From Ruminococcus sp. (GTDB lineage Bacteria > Bacillota > Clostridia > Oscillospirales > Ruminococcaceae), in contig SVNT01000001.1 of NCBI GenBank assembly GCA_015066785.1, forward strand, positions 124,001-188,000: a stretch of 64,000 nt of DNA, given 5' to 3'. Positions 62,814 through 64,000 of the stretch are shown in pieces. The notes beneath the pieces are model-generated. The model was not told the DNA's origin, did not search any database, and saw only the letters and a program-made list of their open reading frames with translations. The position numbers and the translations under genes were made by a program. The first letter of the stretch is position 1; the number at the start of each line of letters is the position of its first letter.

Positions 62814-63392
62814 ATGTCAAAGGAATTTATCGTAGAAACATCTGCAAGACACGTTCACGTAAGTCAGGAGGCTCTCGAAACACTTTTCGGAAAAGGTGCT
62901 GAGCTTACAAAGAAGAAGGACCTTTCACAGCCCGGACAGTACGCTTGCGAAGAAAGAGTTACAGTTGTAGGACCCAAGAAGGAACTCCCCAACGTATCAA
63001 TCCTCGGACCTGTTCGTCCCGCAACACAGGTTGAACTTTCAGCAACAGACGCTCGTTCAATCGGTATCACAGCTCCCATCAGAGAGAGTGGCGATGTTGC
63101 AGGCTCAGGCGCTTGCAAGCTCGTAGGCCCCTGCGGTGAGGTTGAAATATCAGAAGGCGTTATCGTTGCAAAGAGACATATTCACCTTACACCTGCTGAT
63201 GCTGAAGAACTCGGCGTACAGGACAAGGAAATCGTATGGGTAAAGATTGATACTCCCGAAAGAAAGGCAATTCTCGGAGATGTTGTATGTCGTGTACATA
63301 ACAACTTCGCAAGAGCAATGCATATCGACACTGATGAAGCTAACGCAATCGGTGCAGGCGGAGAGCTCAAGGGTACAATCGTAAAGATGTAA
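62814..63392 (+). CDS. pduL: PduL-type phosphate acyltransferase (phosphotransacetylase)
   Basis: The 192-residue protein has two repeats of the PduL fold with the metal-binding histidines in SARHVHVSQEALE and AKRHIHLTPADA, plus RAMHIDTDEAN. It lacks the N-terminal encapsulation peptide of microcompartment PduL and no shell genes are in the window, so it is probably cytosolic. It would convert acetyl-CoA to acetyl phosphate, the substrate of AckA at 53824, replacing Pta. Strong AGGAGGCAG ribosome site; optimal codon use. Confidence 0.93.
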   Translation: MSKEFIVETSARHVHVSQEALETLFGKGAELTKKKDLSQPGQYACEERVTVVGPKKELPNVSILGPVRPATQVELSATDARSIGITAPIRESGDVAGSGACKLVGPCGEVEISEGVIVAKRHIHLTPADAEELGVQDKEIVWVKIDTPERKAILGDVVCRVHNNFARAMHIDTDEANAIGAGGELKGTIVKM

Positions 63393-63398
63393 TTATTG

Positions 63399-63431
63399 AC
63401 GGGGCATAGCGATATGCTCCGTTTTTCTTTT
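63399..63431 (+). terminator. Intrinsic terminator after pduL
   Basis: ACGGGGCATA, loop GCGA, TATGCTCCGT (one G-T pair), then TTTTCTTTT. Confidence 0.88.
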
Positions 63432-63463
63432 ACTGTCATTCCATAAAATAACATATCGGCTTT

Positions 63464-63494
63464 TGAATATACACACTCCCTTGCGGTCAATAAT
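63464..63494 (+). promoter_or_regulatory. Candidate forespore promoter for sigG
   Basis: TGAATA (63464-63469) then, 15 bp later, GGTCAATAAT. It resembles sigma-F/sigma-G promoters (GnATA and GG...A.A.T), as expected for sigG, but the -10 match is partial. Confidence 0.35.
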
Positions 63495-63519
63495 TCCTTC
63501 AGAAAGGGAAGTGTGTCTG

Positions 63520-64000
63520 ATGTATTATAATAAGGTTGAAATCAGCGGAGTTGACACATCAAAACTGACGGTACTGAAAGAGGCGGAAAAAACAGAGCTT
63601 TTAAAGAAAGTGAAGCAGGGCGACAAGGACGCCCGTGACAAGCTGATACGTGGAAATCTCAGGCTTGTGCTGAGCGTCATACAGAAATTCATTCCCCGTG
63701 GGGAAAATCCCGACGATTTGTTTCAGGTCGGGTGTATCGGACTCATAAAGGCAATTGACAACTTCGACCTGTCACGGAATGTCCGTTTTTCGACATACGC
63801 TGTTCCGATGATTTCGGGAGAACTGAGGAGATACCTCCGTGACAACAATCCGATAAGGGTTAGTCGGTCTATGCGAGACCTCGCCTATAAAGCTATGCAG
63901 GCAAAGGAAAAAATAACCCTGAGAACTCACAAAGAGCCTACCGTAAGCGAAATCGCAAAGGAAATCGGTGCAAAACGCAATGATGTCATTACAGCTATGG
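63520..64000 (+). CDS. sigG: RNA polymerase sporulation sigma factor SigG, 3'-truncated
   Basis: The frame runs off the end of the window; about 160 of some 255 residues are present. It starts MYYNKVEISGVDTSKL, the SigG N-terminus, followed by region 2 (NLRLVLSVIQKF, DDLFQVGCIGLIKAIDNFDLS, FSTYAVPMISGELRRYLRDN) and RVSRSMRDLAYKAM of region 3. It drives late forespore transcription. In many Clostridia sigG lies next to spoIIGA-sigE; here it is about 60 kb away from it within the window, or close if the window is a wrap of a larger locus. Confidence 0.94.
   Translation, partial: MYYNKVEISGVDTSKLTVLKEAEKTELLKKVKQGDKDARDKLIRGNLRLVLSVIQKFIPRGENPDDLFQVGCIGLIKAIDNFDLSRNVRFSTYAVPMISGELRRYLRDNNPIRVSRSMRDLAYKAMQAKEKITLRTHKEPTVSEIAKEIGAKRNDVITAM

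Noticed and set aside
62814..63392. Microcompartment-associated PduL
   Set aside because: No encapsulation peptide at the N-terminus and no shell genes in view.

Overview
This window is from a spore-forming Gram-positive member of the Clostridia, most likely Oscillospiraceae/Ruminococcaceae. The basis is a Clostridia-type sporulation gene set (a SipL-like protein, SpoIVA, SpoIIGA-SigE, the full spoIIIAA-AH operon, SigG), AGGAGG-type ribosome binding sites, a tyrosine T-box, a single-chain PurL, and a yqhY-nusB-xseA-xseB-ispA-dxs-tlyA-nadK-argR-recN operon syntenic with Bacillus and Clostridium. Genus is not decidable by reading. No rRNA, tRNA, CRISPR array, prophage or insertion sequence was seen.

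Layout. 1-3.7 kb: SipL-like (cut by the window edge), spoIVA, then spoIIGA-sigE behind a promoter that looks Spo0A-controlled. 4-13.3 kb: mostly minus strand, with a class A penicillin-binding protein and an rRNA methyltransferase, a BofC-like gene on plus, then mtaB-purL. 13.4-20.9 kb: plus-strand housekeeping genes: an HPr-like protein without the phospho-histidine, a DD-carboxypeptidase homologue with all three catalytic motifs altered, pgi, a small P-loop protein, yceD-rpmF and der-plsY-gpsA. 21-35.4 kb: a surface glycopolymer cluster of twelve genes: a TagF-like transferase fused to a propeller-like domain, two IspD/TarI cytidylyltransferases, a TarJ-like dehydrogenase, LicD, a PMM-like HAD protein, FkbM and C-methyltransferases, and four glycosyltransferases. 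35.4-40.1 kb: spoIIIAA-AH. 40.1-50.3 kb: the yqhY...recN operon. 50.3-52.6 kb: a tyrosine T-box ahead of a methyltransferase gene and tyrS. 52.9-58.7 kb: ackA with two small membrane proteins on minus, divergent from tmcAL-HAD-mnmA-LUD. 58.7-61.4 kb: a murL-murD pair, the epimerase route to D-glutamate in the cell wall. 61.6-64 kb: a P-loop ATPase on minus, pduL, and the start of sigG.

The most unusual structure is a family of four large (about 270 bp) imperfect palindromes at 3717-3982, 7941-8213, 52646-52917 and 61366-61633. Each lies exactly between two convergent genes, each has the same architecture (outer stem, two opposed side hairpins, a central stem with a strong apical hairpin), and base changes between copies are compensated across the stems. 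They look like a dispersed, RNA-structured bidirectional terminator or MITE-like element.

The glycopolymer cluster is mosaic in base composition. Its last gene appears to have been inserted between two copies of a 51-bp direct repeat that contains the end of the preceding gene and a terminator. Together the genes suggest a phosphopolyol-containing wall or capsule polymer decorated by LicD, FkbM and C-methyl transfer. AckA and PduL would form a cytosolic acetate-producing pair, with TmcAL as an acetate user beside ackA.
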